Shown piece after piece: positions 25,356 through 34,250 of a DNA stretch of 49,552 nucleotides (position 1 is its first letter; every line of letters begins with the position of its first letter). The notes under the pieces were generated by a model. The model made no database searches. It was not told where the DNA came from and saw only the letters and a list, made by a program, of their open reading frames with translations. A program made the position numbers and the translations under genes. The DNA is taken from positions 1-49,552 of the forward strand of contig SVFJ01000016.1 in NCBI GenBank assembly GCA_015056925.1. Direction: 5' to 3'. Source of the DNA: Lachnospiraceae bacterium. GTDB taxonomy: Bacteria; Bacillota; Clostridia; Lachnospirales; Lachnospiraceae.

Positions 25356-26135
25356 GGACCTTACACACATGTGTGTGGTATATTGGCGGGAAGCGGAAGG
25401 CTGTCCAAGGGACGCTATCAGGGGATTGCACCCGAGTGTGGTCTCATATGCGGAAAGGTTTTGGATGAAAAAGGAAATGGTGATTTGGCAAAGCTTTTGC
25501 AGGCATTGGATTGGGTTCTTACATTATGTAAATATTATCCCGTTAGAATCATCAATATTTCAATTGAGATGGGAACTGAGCAGTCATGGAAGCTGTCTGA
25601 ATATCAGCAGTTGTTACAGATGATGGAGCATTTATGGAAAGAGAATATTATTACAGTTGTTGCGGCAGGGAACAGAGGACCTGACAGTATGTCTGTATCA
25701 CCTTTGGGAGTGTCGCCGCATTGTATCTGCGTAGGCTGTCATGATGAAGGATTCAAGGGACGTGATGGCAAGAACTGCATGGAGTATTCCGGGAGAGGTC
25801 CGGCAAATGTGATGGAAGGTATTTTTCTTGGAAAGTCTGCGTTAAAGAAGCCGGATATTGTAGCACCGGGAACACAAATCATGTCCTGCTGCCATAGGTT
25901 TCAAAGTCGCAGACAACAGTTATATCATGCATACATTGATAAAAGCGGAACATCTATGGCAACACCGATTGTAAGTGGAGCCTTGGCATTAGGAGTGCAA
26001 AAATATCCACAAATTACGAATGAAGATTTAAAGAGAAACTTATTGTTATCTGCAAGAGACCTTGGCGATAAATGGTGTATACAAGGCGCAGGGATGCTGG
26101 ATATACATAAGTTTCTTTCTTTGATAGGACAATAA
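25356..26135 (+). pseudogene. Subtilase (S8 protease), N-terminus deleted through the catalytic His
   Basis: Right after the PucR stop the frame reads GPYTHVCGILAGSG, where S8 proteases have HGTHVxGI with the catalytic His first. The His and everything upstream, including the catalytic Asp, are missing. What remains is otherwise intact: the oxyanion Asn101 (AAGNRGP) and nucleophile Ser195 (SGTSMATP), counted from the GTG at 25371. The break point lies within about 15 bases of the PucR stop codon. A 254-residue product could be made from GTG 25371, but it cannot be a working protease. Confidence 0.8.
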
Positions 26136-26199
26136 AATACATATTTTACGCATTTTTAAGGTACTATGGAATAAATTTACATTTTTATGTATATTTACG

Positions 26200-26228
26200 T
26201 TGACAGCTTCGGTATAATTGTATACAAT
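26200..26228 (+). promoter_or_regulatory. Promoter with a GntR-type operator over the -10
   Basis: -35 TTGACA (26200-26205), 17-base spacer, -10 TACAAT (26223-26228). The perfect palindrome ATTGTATACAAT (26217-26228) covers the -10; this form is typical of FadR/GntR-family operators. The second gene of the cluster is a GntR/FadR regulator, so autoregulation is likely. A further palindrome, ATGCATTTTTATGCAT, lies at 26258-26273 in the leader. Confidence 0.7.
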
Positions 26229-26293
26229 GATACATAAATACAGAGAAACAAAAAGATATGCATTTTTATGCATGTTCCAAAGGAGAGTTAACA

Positions 26294-27715
26294 ATGGAAA
26301 ATAAGGAATATTTTGAAAATCGACCGGTCACCATGAATCATAAGAACAATCTTCTTCAGATTGAAGAGCATATGTATACATTGCAGGATGTTGAGAAGCC
26401 AAATGCATTCCGTAATATGTTCCCATATGATGAGATTCCGAAGATTCCTTTTAATGATAGAGTAGTACCTCACAATATGCCTAAGAATATCTGGATTACA
26501 GATACTACCTTTAGAGATGGTCAGCAGTCAAGAGCACCATATTCTACAGAGCAGATTGTAACAATCTTTGATTACTTACACAAGCTTGGCGGACCAAACG
26601 GTATGATTCGTCAGAGTGAGTTCTTCTTATATAGTAAGAAGGATAGAGATGCGGTTTATAAGTGTATGGAGCGTGGTTATCAGTTCCCTGAGGTTACTTC
26701 ATGGATTCGTGCCAGCAAGGAAGATTTCAAACTTGTTAAAGAGATTGGTATGAAGCAGACAGGTATCTTGGTAAGCTGTTCTGACTATCACATTTTCTTA
26801 AAGCTTAAGATGACAAGAAAGCAAGCAATGGAGCACTATTTATCAGTAGTTCGTGACTGTCTTGAGGAAGGTATCAGCGTAAGATGTCATTTAGAGGATA
26901 TCACAAGAGCAGATATCTATGGATATGTAGTTCCATTCTGTGTAGAGTTAATGAAGCTTTCACAGCAGTATAAGCTTCCAATCGTAGTTCGTGCCTGTGA
27001 TACTATGGGATATGGTGTTAACTTCCCAGGTGCAGTTATTCCACGAAGCGTACAGGGTATTATCTATGCAATCAACGTACACGCAGGTGTACCAAGTGAG
27101 TGGATTGAGTGGCATGGACATAATGACTTCTATAAGGCTGTTTCTAACTCAACAACAGCATGGTTATACGGATGTTCAGGTGTTAATACATCACTCTTTG
27201 GTATTGGTGAGCGTACAGGTAATACACCACTTGAGGCTATGGTATTCGAGTATGCGCAGTTAAAGGGTGATTTGAATGGTATGGATACAACAGTAATCAC
27301 AGAGCTTGCTGAGTACTATGAGAAGGAGATTGGATATCATCTTCCTTCAAGAACACCTTTCGTAGGTAAGAACTTTAATGTTACAAGAGCCGGTATCCAT
27401 GCAGATGGCTTATTAAAGAATGAAGAGATTTACAATATCTTTGATACAGAGAAGTTCCTGAACAGACCTGTATTATGTGCAATTTCCAATACATCCGGTC
27501 TTGCAGGTATTGCACATTGGATTAATACATACTTCAAGCTTCCTGAGGAACAGAAGATTAATAAGAGCTCTGAGCTTGTAGCTTACATCAAGAAGTGGGT
27601 TGATGAAGAGTATGAAGGCGGACGTGTAACCGTATTAACAGATGAAGAGTTATTAGCAGTTATCAGTGAAGGCTGCGATAAGCTTGGTGTGAAGCTTGTT
27701 AAGGAAGAGAACTAA
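26294..27715 (+). CDS. Re-citrate synthase (isopropylmalate/homocitrate synthase family)
   Basis: A 473-residue HMGL-like enzyme. It has the family motifs ITDTTFRDGQQSRAPYSTEQ at the start of the barrel and the metal-binding WHGHND. Segments such as MIRQSEFFLYSKKDRDAVYK, SDYHIFLKLKMTRKQA and EDITRADIYGYVVPF agree, as far as I recall it, with the Re-face citrate synthase described from Clostridium kluyveri rather than with LeuA. It would join acetyl-CoA and oxaloacetate to citrate. Support comes from the isocitrate dehydrogenase two genes on. ATG 26294 follows AAAGGAGAG; the ATG 36 bases earlier is within the leader. Homocitrate or isopropylmalate synthase cannot be fully excluded. Confidence 0.75.
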   Translation: MENKEYFENRPVTMNHKNNLLQIEEHMYTLQDVEKPNAFRNMFPYDEIPKIPFNDRVVPHNMPKNIWITDTTFRDGQQSRAPYSTEQIVTIFDYLHKLGGPNGMIRQSEFFLYSKKDRDAVYKCMERGYQFPEVTSWIRASKEDFKLVKEIGMKQTGILVSCSDYHIFLKLKMTRKQAMEHYLSVVRDCLEEGISVRCHLEDITRADIYGYVVPFCVELMKLSQQYKLPIVVRACDTMGYGVNFPGAVIPRSVQGIIYAINVHAGVPSEWIEWHGHNDFYKAVSNSTTAWLYGCSGVNTSLFGIGERTGNTPLEAMVFEYAQLKGDLNGMDTTVITELAEYYEKEIGYHLPSRTPFVGKNFNVTRAGIHADGLLKNEEIYNIFDTEKFLNRPVLCAISNTSGLAGIAHWINTYFKLPEEQKINKSSELVAYIKKWVDEEYEGGRVTVLTDEELLAVISEGCDKLGVKLVKEEN

Positions 27716-27756
27716 TTTTGTGTTTGAATGCCTAGAGAGTCGAATGGAGATTTTGT

Positions 27757-28446
27757 ATGAGTGAATATGATGTAAATCATGATACCTCTGATAAGTATTC
27801 CCTTCGCGGACGTGTATTCCGTAAGGTTAGAGAAGATATTTTAAATGGCAGATATCATGCAAATGATGAGCTTAAGGAGGCTACGATTGGGGAAGAGCTG
27901 GGAGTGAGCAGAACTCCTGTCAGAGAGGCTTTTCGTCAGTTGGAGCTGGAAGGACTGATACATATTGTGCCTAATAAGGGAGCATATGTAACAGGAATCA
28001 CTTCATCCGATGTTGCAGAAATCTACGAGATAAGAGAATTGTTAGAGGGCTTGTGTGCCAGAAGAGCCACAGAGCGAATTACCAAGGAACAGCTCGATGA
28101 GCTGGAAGAGATTATTATGCTGAGTGAGTTTCATTTGGCAAAGGGACATGCAGAGCAGTTGATTGAGTTGGATAATCGTTTTCATCAGCTGTTATATGAT
28201 GCATGTCAGAGCAAGAAGCTTCTTCATTTGTTGAAGGACTTCCATCATTATGTGCAAAGAGAGCGTCAGAAGACACTTTCAGATATGGAGCGAAGCAAGG
28301 AAGCGGTTGCCGAGCATAAGGCAATAGTAGATGCAATTCGTGAGGGAGATGCGGCTAAGGCTGAGAAGCTTGCGGATGCGCATATTTGCAACGCATATAG
28401 AAATATGGTAAAATGCGGTTTGGGTGACCAAACACAGGATAATTAG
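27757..28446 (+). CDS. GntR/FadR-family (FCD) transcriptional regulator
   Basis: A 229-residue regulator. Winged helix at about 15-80 ([20 protein letters not shown], then [20 protein letters not shown]), followed by an all-helical FCD ligand domain ([53 protein letters not shown]). FCD proteins usually bind a carboxylate metabolite; a TCA intermediate such as citrate would fit the neighbours. It sits between citrate synthase and isocitrate dehydrogenase. Confidence 0.9.
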   Translation: MSEYDVNHDTSDKYSLRGRVFRKVREDILNGRYHANDELKEATIGEELGVSRTPVREAFRQLELEGLIHIVPNKGAYVTGITSSDVAEIYEIRELLEGLCARRATERITKEQLDELEEIIMLSEFHLAKGHAEQLIELDNRFHQLLYDACQSKKLLHLLKDFHHYVQRERQKTLSDMERSKEAVAEHKAIVDAIREGDAAKAEKLADAHICNAYRNMVKCGLGDQTQDN

Positions 28447-28456
28447 GAGGCTTATT

Positions 28457-29662
28457 ATGGAAAAGATTCAGATGACCACTCCACTCGTTGAGATGGATGG
28501 CGACGAGATGACCAGAATTTTATGGAAGATGATTAAGGACGAGTTAATCCTTCCTTACGTTGACTTGAAGTCAGAATATTATGACCTTGGTCTTGAGTAT
28601 CGTAACGAGACAAATGACCAGGTAACAGTTGATTCGGCAGAGGCTACTATGAAGTACGGTGTAGCTGTTAAGTGTGCAACTATCACACCAAACGCTGCAA
28701 GAATGACAGAGTATAACCTTAAGGAGATGTGGAAGAGTCCTAACGGTACAATCAGAGCTATGCTTGACGGTACAGTATTTAGAGCACCAATCATTGTTAA
28801 GGGTATCGAACCATGTGTTAAGAACTGGGAGAAGCCAATCACATTAGCAAGACATGCATATGGTGATGTATATAAGAATACAGAGATTAAGGTTGATAAG
28901 CCGGGTAAGGCTGAGCTTGTATTTACAGCTGAGGACGGAACAGAGGTTAGAGAGTTAATTCATACTTTCAAGGCACCGGGTATCTTACAGGGTATTCATA
29001 ATACAGATGCTTCTATCACAAGCTTTGCACATGCATGCTTTAAGTATGCTTTAGATACAAAACAGGATTTATGGTTTGCTACTAAGGATACCATTTCTAA
29101 GAAGTATGACCATAACTTCAAGGATATCTTCCAGGAGATTTATGATGCTGAGTACGCAGAGCAGTTTAAGGCTGCAGGTATTTCATATTTCTATACATTA
29201 ATCGATGATGCTGTAGCTCGTGTTATGAAGGATAAGGGTGGCTTTATCTGGGCTTGTAAGAACTACGATGGAGATGTTATGAGCGATATGGTAAGTTCTG
29301 CATTCGGTTCACTTGCTATGATGACTTCTGTATTAGTATCACCTTCAGGTGTATATGAGTACGAGGCAGCTCATGGAACAGTTCAGAGACATTACTACAA
29401 GCACTTAAAGGGTGAAGAGACATCTACTAACTCAGTAGCAACTATCTTTGCTTGGACAGGTGCATTAAGAAAGCGTGGAGAGCTTGACAACATCGCGGCG
29501 CTTTGCGAGTTCGCTGATAAGCTTGAGGCAGCTACTGTAAAGACAATCGAAGATGGTAAGATGACAAAGGACCTTGCAGCGATTACTTCTTTGAAGGATG
29601 TAACTGTATTAAACAGTGCAGACTTCATCAAGGCAATCAGAGCAACATACGACGCAATGTAA
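28457..29662 (+). CDS. icd: NADP-dependent isocitrate dehydrogenase
   Basis: A 401-residue enzyme of the dimeric, eukaryote-like NADP-IDH branch. It begins [20 protein letters not shown], has [20 protein letters not shown] for substrate binding, and [20 protein letters not shown] for the metal Asp residues. It converts isocitrate to 2-oxoglutarate with NADPH, most likely for glutamate synthesis in an anaerobe with an incomplete TCA cycle. Aconitase is not in this window. ATG 28457 follows TAGGAGG; an in-frame GTG at 28424 overlaps the GntR gene and is less likely. Confidence 0.95.
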   Translation: MEKIQMTTPLVEMDGDEMTRILWKMIKDELILPYVDLKSEYYDLGLEYRNETNDQVTVDSAEATMKYGVAVKCATITPNAARMTEYNLKEMWKSPNGTIRAMLDGTVFRAPIIVKGIEPCVKNWEKPITLARHAYGDVYKNTEIKVDKPGKAELVFTAEDGTEVRELIHTFKAPGILQGIHNTDASITSFAHACFKYALDTKQDLWFATKDTISKKYDHNFKDIFQEIYDAEYAEQFKAAGISYFYTLIDDAVARVMKDKGGFIWACKNYDGDVMSDMVSSAFGSLAMMTSVLVSPSGVYEYEAAHGTVQRHYYKHLKGEETSTNSVATIFAWTGALRKRGELDNIAALCEFADKLEAATVKTIEDGKMTKDLAAITSLKDVTVLNSADFIKAIRATYDAM

Positions 29663-29668
29663 TTTAGA

Positions 29669-29700
29669 GGCTGTGCACCTTAGGGGTGCGCAGTCTTTTT
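29669..29700 (+). terminator. Terminator after icd
   Basis: GGCTGTGCACC (29669-29679) pairs with GGTGCGCAGTC (29684-29694) with two wobbles, then TTTTT. It separates icd from the repeat array. Confidence 0.8.
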
Positions 29701-29746
29701 GCTTGTTAGCGTATAGGGCGTATGCTAATTGGTTTTATTATGTTTT

Positions 29747-30097
29747 ACGGAAAAATTGGAAGGTTGTACCGGATTTTTCCGTACCGAATTCAATTTTATG
29801 AGGTGAATGACGGAAAACACTGGAGTTAGGCTTGAAATTTTCCGTGCCGACTTTTGTTTTATGAGGTGAATGACGGAAAAAACAAGGGATAACCTTTATA
29901 TTTTCCGCCTTGAGTTGTATTTTTGAAGACTCAATACGGAAAAAATAAGTAGTATACTCATATTTTTCCGTAATATGCATATCTCATGGACTATCGAAGA
30001 CGGAAAATGTGAGATATTCCTACTGAATTTTCCGTTTTATCTTTGCGGATACGGAGTATATCACGGAAAAACAAGATTGTTTGCTGATATTTTCCGT
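29747..30097. repeat. Six-unit array of ACGGAAAA...TTTTCCGT inverted-repeat modules
   Basis: Six modules, each opening with ACGGAAAA and closing with its complement TTTTCCGT (TTTTCCGC in the third): 29747-29782, 29810-29845, 29873-29908, 29936-29971, 30000-30035 and 30063-30097. Module length is 36 (35 in the last) and linkers are 27, 27, 27, 28 and 27 bases, so the period is 63-64. The 20-base cores differ; the only column the same in all six is T at core position 10. Linkers 1 and 2 share 16 bases at their right end and linker 3 partly matches them; linkers 4 and 5 do not. No gene fits in the stretch. It lies between the icd terminator and the promoter of the methyltransferase. Confidence 0.93.
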
Positions 30098-30114
30098 AAT
30101 AAACTTTGAAAGAC

Positions 30115-30143
30115 TTGTTTACATAATTGGAAAAAGATATAAT
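30115..30143 (+). promoter_or_regulatory. Promoter of the methyltransferase gene
   Basis: TTGTTT (30115-30120), 17-base spacer, TATAAT (30138-30143), 65 bases before the ATG. It starts just beyond the last repeat module. Confidence 0.55.
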
Positions 30144-30207
30144 CGAATATAGTGTTAAAATTGGAATGATAGAAGCATAGTCATATCAACTTGGAGGATA
30201 AATACAA

Positions 30208-30966
30208 ATGAAAGATTATAGTATTCAAAATAAAAAAGCATGGGAATATAATGCGTACGATTTCTGGGTAAAAGAAGATGGAAGTCCAGCTGAAAGAGCA
30301 CAAAAGGATAAAGAAAATCCGATAGGGATGTTAAGGAAGTATGCAAATTATTTTGATACATATGAAGGTGTTAGAATTGCGAATATATGTGGTTCATGTG
30401 GTAAGAAAGCTATTCCTTTGGCAATCTTAGGAGCAGATGTCACTGTTTTCGATATTTCAGAGGATAATAAGAGATATGCCCTTGAAGTGGCAGATGCGGC
30501 TAATGTAAGTATTTGCTATGAAGTTGGTGATGTTTTAGAAATTGATAAAAGAAAATATGAAGGATACTTTGACGTGGTTTTCATGGAAGGTGGAGTATTA
30601 CATTATTTTCATGATATAGATGAATTTATGCAGATTATGTATAGTTTGTTAAAGAAGGGTGGAAAAATTATATGCAGTGATTTCCATCCATTTACAAAAA
30701 TATCAGATGCGTTGGGTTTGGAGCAGGCTACAATGAGTTATTTTTCGACAGATGTATTTGAGGGCGAGATGGCCCATGCTCGCTTCTATGTTGAAGAGAT
30801 TAGAAGTCAAATGCCTAAATGTAGTTATAGAAAGTATACGATTAGTGAAATTATTAATGCGATGATTCGATGTGGTTTTGCATTGGAAAGATTTGATGAG
30901 CATCCCGCATGGACGAATCCTAATTTTCCGGGTGAATTTACGGCTGTGGCGTATAAAGGAATGTGA
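30208..30966 (+). CDS. SAM-dependent methyltransferase (class I)
   Basis: A 252-residue methyltransferase. Motif I is an atypical IANICGSCGKKAIPLAILGA, motif II FDISEDNKRYALEVA, then YFDVVFMEGGVLHYFHDIDE and the motif VI-like LLKKGGKIICSDFHPF. The target is not deducible. The ATG follows TTGGAGG. Next to it is a GNAT gene spaced 10 bases away, likely the same transcript. Confidence 0.87.
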   Translation: MKDYSIQNKKAWEYNAYDFWVKEDGSPAERAQKDKENPIGMLRKYANYFDTYEGVRIANICGSCGKKAIPLAILGADVTVFDISEDNKRYALEVADAANVSICYEVGDVLEIDKRKYEGYFDVVFMEGGVLHYFHDIDEFMQIMYSLLKKGGKIICSDFHPFTKISDALGLEQATMSYFSTDVFEGEMAHARFYVEEIRSQMPKCSYRKYTISEIINAMIRCGFALERFDEHPAWTNPNFPGEFTAVAYKGM

Positions 30967-30976
30967 GGAAGAAATT

Positions 30977-31483
30977 ATGAGAATACGACCATACTTAGAC
31001 AAAGACTTTGATACCATTTCCACTTGGATAACAGATGAGCGTTCTCATGCCTTGTGGTGTGCGAACCGAATTCCTTATCCGCTTAAAAAAGATAGCTTCA
31101 ATAAGTTTTTAATAGAAATTGGTAATTGTTTTTGTGACAATGCTTTTGTTGCAACAACAGATGGTGGCGATGTGGTAGGTTTCTTTTGCTTTTCTGTTAA
31201 TATAGATAAGAATGAGGGAATGCTTAAGTTTGTAGTAATCGACAATACCATGAGAGATAAAGGATATGGTAGTGAAATGATTCGTCTTGCAGTAAAGTAT
31301 GCCTTTGAAATCGAAAAAGCAAATACTGTACAGTTGAATGTATTCCCTGAGAACATCGGCGCTAAGAAGTGTTATGAAAAAGTAGGATTTCAAGAGAGAA
31401 GCCTTGTTGAGAGGGCATTTGTATTTCAGGATGAAGCATGGGGCAGATGTAATATGGTTATTTGTAATAGAGAGTTAGTTTAA
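30977..31483 (+). CDS. GNAT-family N-acetyltransferase
   Basis: A 168-residue acetyltransferase. Motif A is VVIDNTMRDKGYGSEMIRLA (R-D-K-G-Y-G), motif B NVFPENIGAKKCYEKVGFQE. The start at 30977 (MRIRPYLDKDFDTI) follows GAGGAAG; in-frame ATGs further up lie inside the preceding gene. Substrate unknown. Confidence 0.9.
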   Translation: MRIRPYLDKDFDTISTWITDERSHALWCANRIPYPLKKDSFNKFLIEIGNCFCDNAFVATTDGGDVVGFFCFSVNIDKNEGMLKFVVIDNTMRDKGYGSEMIRLAVKYAFEIEKANTVQLNVFPENIGAKKCYEKVGFQERSLVERAFVFQDEAWGRCNMVICNRELV

Positions 31484-31490
31484 TATTTGC

Positions 31491-31518
31491 TTGACATCTT
31501 CTCAAATTGTATTATAAT
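31491..31518 (+). promoter_or_regulatory. Promoter of the T-box/thrS transcript
   Basis: TTGACA (31491-31496), 16-base spacer, TATAAT (31513-31518). Transcription would start near 31525, just ahead of the T-box leader. Confidence 0.85.
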
Positions 31519-31529
31519 TTCATTAATAA

Positions 31530-31796
31530 CATAGGAAAAGCGAAGACGGAAAAAGTAGTTTATCGGAAGCATCCAGAGAGAAGGACAGATTGGTGGAAGT
31601 CCTTTATGAAAGAAGATAGATGAAAACCATTCCAGAGCTGTAACGCCTAAGATTTTCGGATTGTTAAGTGTTACCGTATGCCTGCGTTAAAGGATAGGAT
31701 TTGATGGAATCTGAAGTGAAAAGTAAGGTGGAACCGTGCAATTATTGCACCCTTTGATAAGCATGAAGAATGCTGTCACGGGGTGCTTTTCTTATG
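31530..31796 (+). promoter_or_regulatory. T-box riboswitch leader (threonine)
   Basis: The T-box sequence AAGGTGGAACCGTG is at 31725-31738, followed by the antiterminator/terminator choice: GCACCC (31747-31752) pairs with GGGTGC (31781-31786) around an inner AGCAT/ATGCT stem, then a T-run. Upstream is the stem I region with GAGAGAAGGA. A likely specifier ACC (Thr) is in AAAACCATTCC near 31628. Uncharged tRNA-Thr would let transcription go on into thrS. Confidence 0.92.
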
Positions 31797-31859
31797 TTAG
31801 AAAATTTTATTAACCTATTGGTTTAGGCATGTAGGAACATGCGAGAAAGGAGCATAAGA

Positions 31860-33617
31860 ATGAAAGTAATTAGCAGAAACAACGAGATTCAAGAGGGTAA
31901 TTTTGAGGATGCATGGGTGAAGGAGGCGTTTTGGCATACGTCAGCGCATGTGATGGCACAGGCAGTGAAGAGATTGTACCCCGATACGAAATGTGCTATC
32001 GGACCAGCCATTAATCAGGGTTTTTATTATGATTTTGAGTTTTCTTTTGCCTTTGGAGATGAGCACTTGAAGCAAGTAGAAGAGGAAATGAAGAAAATCG
32101 TAAAGGAAGCGCTCACACTGCGAGTGTATGAGATAGGAAAAGAAGAAGCAATTGCATACATGAAGGAACGCAATGAGAGCTACAAATTGGAGATGATTGA
32201 AAATCTTCCTGAGAATGAAGTGATTTCCTTCTATCAGCAGGGCGAATACGCAGAATTTTGTGCGGGTCCGCATATTTCGAATACATGTCATATAAAGGCG
32301 TTTAAGTTATTGTCTATCGCAGGTGCTTATTGGCGTGGCGATGAAAAGAATAAAATGCTTACAAGAATTTATGGGATATCCTTTCCTAAGGCTTCAGAGC
32401 TTGAGGAATATCTGAAAATGATAGAAGAAGCAAAGCTTAGAAACCATAGAAAGCTTGGAAAAGAGCTGGGCTTATTTACGATTTTTGAGCAAGGTCCCGG
32501 ATTACCGGTATTCCTGCCCAAAGGAATGATTTTGAAAAATCTTCTGATTGACTACTGGAGAGGAATTCATCGTAGAGAAGGATACATGGAAATATCTACG
32601 CCAATTATGCTTGACCGCAGTCTTTGGGAAACGTCAGGACATTGGGAACACTATCGTGATATCATGTATACGCTCAAAGTGGACGAAGCTGATTATGCGA
32701 TTAAGCCAATGAGCTGCCCGGGCGGCATGCTGGTATACAAATCTCAGCCAAGGTCATATAAGGAATTACCTATGAAACTTGGAGAATTAGGACTTGTGCA
32801 TCGCAATGAGAAATCGGGAACGTTGCATGGTTTGATGCGTGTTCGTTCATTTACGCAGGATGATGCGCACATTTTCATGACGGAAGACCAAGTAATTGAA
32901 GAGATTCAGAAGGTAGCAGGACTGATTGATGAGGTCTATGCGAAGTTTGGGTTTGAGTACTTTGTTGAACTTTCTACAAGACCTGAGAACAGCATTGGAA
33001 CAGATGAGGAGTGGGAGCTTGCAACGGATGCTCTAAGAAATGCAATGGATGCCATCAACGTATCTTATATAATCAATGAAGGCGATGGCGCATTCTACGG
33101 TCCGAAGCTTGATTTTCATTTGAAGGATTCCATTGGCAGAACATGGCAGTGCGGAACGATTCAATTGGATTTTCAACTTCCTCAAAGATTCGATGTTTCT
33201 TATATTGGTCCGGACGGAGAACCACACCGCCCGATTATGATTCACCGAGTATTGTTTGGTTCGATTGAGAGATTTATTGGTATTTTGATTGAACATTACG
33301 CTGGTAAGTTCCCTCTGTGGTTATCACCAGTGCAGATTAAGATTTTGCCGATAGCAGAGCGTTTTCATGATTATGCGGACGAAGTAACAAACGAGCTTAA
33401 GCAGGCAGGCTTAAGATGTGAAATTGACTATCGGGTAGAGAAAATCGGATATAAGATTCGAGAAGCACAGCTTGATAAGGTTCCATATATGCTTATCATT
33501 GGACAGAAGGAAGTGGACGCTGGAGAGGTGTCAGTGAGACGTTGTGATAGAGGGGATTTAGGAAGCATGTCGGTTTCAAAGTTTATAGAAGATTTATTGG
33601 ATGAAATGAGTAGTTAG
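31860..33617 (+). CDS. thrS: Threonyl-tRNA synthetase, without the TGS domain
   Basis: A 585-residue ThrRS. It starts directly in the editing domain (HTSAHVMAQAVKRLYP with HxxxH, later CAGPHISNTC), so the usual N-terminal TGS domain of about 60 residues is absent. The catalytic core has motif 2 (VHRNEKSGTLHGLMRVRSFT) and motif 3 (PHRPIMIHRVLFGSIERF), and a C-terminal anticodon domain (SPVQIKILPIAERFHDY). ATG 31860 follows AAAGGAGC; the ATG 21 bases earlier is in the same frame but lacks a site. It charges tRNA-Thr; the T-box leader controls it. A second, TGS-bearing ThrRS may exist elsewhere. Confidence 0.95.
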   Translation: MKVISRNNEIQEGNFEDAWVKEAFWHTSAHVMAQAVKRLYPDTKCAIGPAINQGFYYDFEFSFAFGDEHLKQVEEEMKKIVKEALTLRVYEIGKEEAIAYMKERNESYKLEMIENLPENEVISFYQQGEYAEFCAGPHISNTCHIKAFKLLSIAGAYWRGDEKNKMLTRIYGISFPKASELEEYLKMIEEAKLRNHRKLGKELGLFTIFEQGPGLPVFLPKGMILKNLLIDYWRGIHRREGYMEISTPIMLDRSLWETSGHWEHYRDIMYTLKVDEADYAIKPMSCPGGMLVYKSQPRSYKELPMKLGELGLVHRNEKSGTLHGLMRVRSFTQDDAHIFMTEDQVIEEIQKVAGLIDEVYAKFGFEYFVELSTRPENSIGTDEEWELATDALRNAMDAINVSYIINEGDGAFYGPKLDFHLKDSIGRTWQCGTIQLDFQLPQRFDVSYIGPDGEPHRPIMIHRVLFGSIERFIGILIEHYAGKFPLWLSPVQIKILPIAERFHDYADEVTNELKQAGLRCEIDYRVEKIGYKIREAQLDKVPYMLIIGQKEVDAGEVSVRRCDRGDLGSMSVSKFIEDLLDEMSS

Positions 33618-33629
33618 CGAGGTGATTTG

Positions 33630-34121
33630 ATGCAAGACAAGGCCTTATATGTCCTGGCAGGATATGATGATGATACAGAAAAATATCTAGCTGGAATCCA
33701 AAACAAATTATATGAGCAAGGTTTTTTTGGAAGACATACTAAGAACATTCCGCAGCATATAACATTAGGTTTCTTTCCGGTAGAAAAAGAAGAGGAACTA
33801 AAAGAAATGCTTCAAAAGCTAGGTGAGACACAATTATCCTTTGAAATATCCTTCAATCATGTTGGTATATTCGGGGGGTCAAATGTTTTGTTCGTTGCAC
33901 CTGATAGTAATAAGGAATTGCTAGAGCTGAAAGAAAAGTTCGGCGAAGGCTTTGGGTGGACTCCTCATACGACAATGATAATAGATGAGCCGAATGTCAT
34001 ATTAAAAGCACTTCCGATAGTGATGAATGAGTTTATGTCATTTGAAGGCAAAGTAACAACGCTGCATCTATATGAGTTTTGGCCGACACGACATATTTTA
34101 TCGGTGGAACTTTTAGGATAA
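33630..34121 (+). CDS. 2H-family phosphoesterase (2'-5' RNA ligase-like)
   Basis: A 163-residue protein with two HxT motifs: His43/Thr45 in PQHITLGF and His113/Thr115 in TPHTTMII. This pair defines 2H phosphoesterases, which act on cyclic phosphates or 2'-5' bonds. ATG 33630 follows GAGGTG. It begins 12 bases after thrS and may share its transcript. Confidence 0.85.
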   Translation: MQDKALYVLAGYDDDTEKYLAGIQNKLYEQGFFGRHTKNIPQHITLGFFPVEKEEELKEMLQKLGETQLSFEISFNHVGIFGGSNVLFVAPDSNKELLELKEKFGEGFGWTPHTTMIIDEPNVILKALPIVMNEFMSFEGKVTTLHLYEFWPTRHILSVELLG

Positions 34122-34157
34122 AATACCATATGATTTGACTCATATTTTAGTGATTAG

Positions 34158-34192
34158 AGCACTCTCGGGGTAGAAACTTGGGAGTGCTTTCT
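34158..34192 (+). terminator. Terminator after the thrS unit
   Basis: AGCACTC (34158-34164) pairs with GAGTGCT (34182-34188), with more pairing inside, followed by TTTCT. Moderate strength. Confidence 0.7.
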
Positions 34193-34250
34193 GTATAATA
34201 AAGATGTTTTATTTGTAATGATAAGTTGATTACATAGATGGAGGTGCTTG

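Noticed and set aside
27000-27300. Frames of 60-90 codons inside the citrate synthase, icd and ABC-F genes
   Set aside because: They lie wholly within strongly coding sequence in other frames, with no ribosome sites.
29747-30097. CRISPR array
   Set aside because: The constant parts are only two 8-base arms, the variable part lies inside the unit, linkers are partly alike, and no cas gene is present.
31546-31553. ACGGAAAA in the T-box leader as a seventh array arm
   Set aside because: No partner TTTTCCGT at 28 bases and no 63-base register with the array; likely chance in stem I.
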